From positions 62,001-126,000 of the forward strand of contig JAPFFF010000060.1 in NCBI GenBank assembly GCA_039105265.1: a stretch of DNA of 64,000 nucleotides. Direction: 5' to 3'. This DNA is from Tritrichomonas musculus (taxonomy: Eukaryota; Parabasalia; Tritrichomonadida; Tritrichomonadidae). This document shows, piece after piece, positions 62,171-64,000 of this stretch. The notes beneath the pieces were generated by a model that ran no database searches, was not told the DNA's origin, and saw nothing but the letters and a program-made list of their open reading frames with translations. The position numbers and the translations under genes were made by a program. Position 1 is the first letter of the stretch, and the number at the start of each line of letters is the position of its first letter.

Positions 62171-63540
62171 TTCTATGTGATTTATCAATTTTTTTCTATG
62201 CATAAATAGCTGTATAAAATAATTTAAAAAATAATTATCTCTTAGAAAAAAATGATATTTATATTTATTTTAAATTTTAAATAATAATAATCGAAATTAA
62301 TTATTTATTTTATTTTAAATAACAATATTAATCAAATTTTATTCAGATTATTAAAAATCATAATATATATGACATTTGGCTATATTTTAAGTATAATATA
62401 TTATAAGGATTATATATATATTATATTTTAATTAATACAAAATTTTATTAAAAAATAAAATAAGATAATTATAAATTTTATAGAAACAAATAGGCTTTCA
62501 AAAAAAAGTAAACGGAATGACGGCGGTTAGTTTTCAAAAAAATTCAGAATCGAAACTTTTTGATGGTCATTTTTTCAATATGTTTTATCAATTAATTTGA
62601 AAACTTATTAGTTCAAATATAAAAAACAAGAGATTAATGCCAAAAAAACGAATATTGCCATCAAAAAACAGTTGTCAACATTTTTTTCGAAACAATAATG
62701 ATACAATTTTGGAAGAATTTTCATATTTAATTGACGGCAAAAGTCATATTACAAAATCATATTTTTGCAAGACCTGTTGAAGTCTTTTTTTTTAACAAAA
62801 AATAGAGTGATAAAGTATATATATGCCTTAATAAACCACCATGATGTGCAATGTTGGTCCTGAAACCTTAAAAGCACATTAAATAGTCTAATTTGGCTCA
62901 TTTTATGATTTCATGAGATAAGTACCTTTTAATTATTTAATTGATAATCAAATTAAATCATTAAAACTCAAAAAAATCGGGAACTTGGATATGCTTATTA
63001 TCTATAATCAAATTAAATCATTTTAAATTAAAAAAATATATGTTAAAAGTATTGCTTTATTTTTTTATTTTCCATTGATATAAAAATTAAAATATTAGAC
63101 ACACTCTTTTTATAGTTTTTCAACAATATAATATAGGAATAATTGAATGAATTCAGAGTCGATCATTCAATTTTTATTGAATTTTGAGAATGGCTCTGAA
63201 TTCTCATCGTCAGCCTAGTCCAAAATATTCTGAGAAATTTTAGTATAAAAGTATTCAAAAATTTGAATACAAATTCATATGCTAATAATAAATATAAAAT
63301 TTTATTAAAAAGAATCATTTTCGAAAGATTTATATTTGCGCAAGTATTTATTATTTGCCTAAAATATTAGAAGTACTGGCTTGCTTATATAATTACTAAG
63401 CTAATTAAGTTTATAGCAAATGTAAAATATTTTTTAAATATCTTGTTCAAAAAGATGAATCAAACGAAGCGCAAATGCTTATATTACCAACTAATCAATT
63501 AAAACACTAGATTGCGGGCATCATTAAATCACTTTCTTAT
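62171..63540. other. AT-rich spacer
   Basis: About 1.4 kb, no gene. A GAATTCAGAGTC/GGCTCTGAATTC inverted pair (about 63149 and 63192) is the only structure noted. Confidence 0.55.
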
Positions 63541-63775
63541 ATTATTTGGTCCAAAATACATTTTTATACCAAAAAAAAAAACAAAGAGAGCTTAATAAAA
63601 TAAATTATTTATTAAAAAATAATGTCATTATACTCTTTTTTGCTTTCACTTCTTTAGTATGTATGAAATTTTATGCAATGAAAAGAATTTTGAAAATTTT
63701 GATCGTTTTTCTCTCAAAAAAATGGACCAACTTTTTACTCATCTTGGTCCAAAAATGAAGCCGTAATATTTATTC
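63541..63775. repeat. TTGGTCYAAA noncoding repeat, copy 3
   Basis: Begins TTTGGTCCAAAATAC and ends with GATCGTTTTTCTCTCAAAAA, ATGGACCAAC, TTGGTCCAAAAATGAAGCC, matching the end of copy 1. Confidence 0.65.
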
Positions 63776-64000
63776 GATTTATTCGGATTAAAAGCCAATC
63801 GGATCTGCCAATTTTTTTTTTCTCTTATAAAATGGCTTGAAATTTAAACTATTTATTTGAAAAAGTGAAAAGCAATCACTTCACAAAATATGATATTTTA
63901 TTTTTATTCAAATAAATTTGAATGAAATTTCACAAATTAAAAAATAAAATTATCAATTATTATTGTTCTATTAAACCGAAATATCTAAAAAAAAGTATAT
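63776..64000. other. Window end, spacer
   Basis: AT-rich, nothing recognised. Confidence 0.6.

Overview
The window looks like nuclear DNA of a parabasalid protist, most likely Tritrichomonas (T. foetus or a close relative). The evidence is very AT-rich spacers, genes uninterrupted by introns, very short 5' leaders with a TCA-Y-W-W initiator a few to about 30 bases upstream of many ATGs, class III tRNA genes with T-run terminators, and typical trichomonad families. Those families are BspA-like leucine-rich repeat proteins, ankyrin-type proteins, BTB plus discoidin proteins, Pmp-like surface proteins, Sel1-repeat kinases, Myb proteins and a tetraspanin. The species assignment is inference.

Layout. 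1-180 holds the GC-rich ends of inverted-repeat elements, followed by one possible tiny ORF (494-610). 1838-5698 is a 1286-residue protein with a clan CD (caspase/legumain-like) Cys-His dyad, followed by tRNA-Thr. 5.8-9.1 kb is spacer with a small inverted-repeat element and direct repeats. A two-repeat Myb protein follows, then a strikingly GC-rich broken kinase gene and an unrecognised decayed tract (10.5-12.0 kb), then a BTB/discoidin protein and a small membrane protein. 15.3-18.6 kb is an intact protein kinase fused to a Sel1 array containing eleven nearly identical 108-bp units. A broken relative and a tRNA-Asn pseudogene follow. 21.4-25.7 kb holds a helical-repeat protein, a perfect 25-bp hairpin and an ankyrin/LRR protein. 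26.5-27.9 kb is a 1.4-kb element with 44-bp terminal inverted repeats flanked by TA. 28.5-31.8 kb carries a Cys-rich zinc protein, a 183-bp fold-back element, endonuclease V, a tRNA with a CAA anticodon and a tetraspanin. 33-40 kb has a small orphan, a TMEM62-like phosphoesterase, a Pmp-like surface protein and an ankyrin-gene relic. 40.6-51.4 kb contains two more broken Sel1 kinases flanking a coiled-coil kinase and about 2 kb of degenerate 22-bp repeat. 51.5-58.2 kb has tRNA-Cys, an ABCB half transporter, a DUF362 gene split by one stop codon and a BspA-like protein. 58.4-59.5 kb is a cluster of inverted-repeat elements with a hAT transposase relic. 60.7-61.3 kb is a HECT fragment lacking the catalytic lobe. 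The rest is spacer with a noncoding repeat family.

The genes are independent units on both strands with no operon-like logic. The unifying theme is lineage-specific expansion and decay. Four loci share parts of one N-terminal domain / kinase / Sel1 / C-terminal tag architecture, and only one is intact. The intact copy has DNA-homogenised repeats in which amino-acid variation is confined to one block of each unit. That array is the best candidate here for an undescribed mechanism, namely repeat turnover producing variable binding surfaces, but this is inference from sequence pattern alone.
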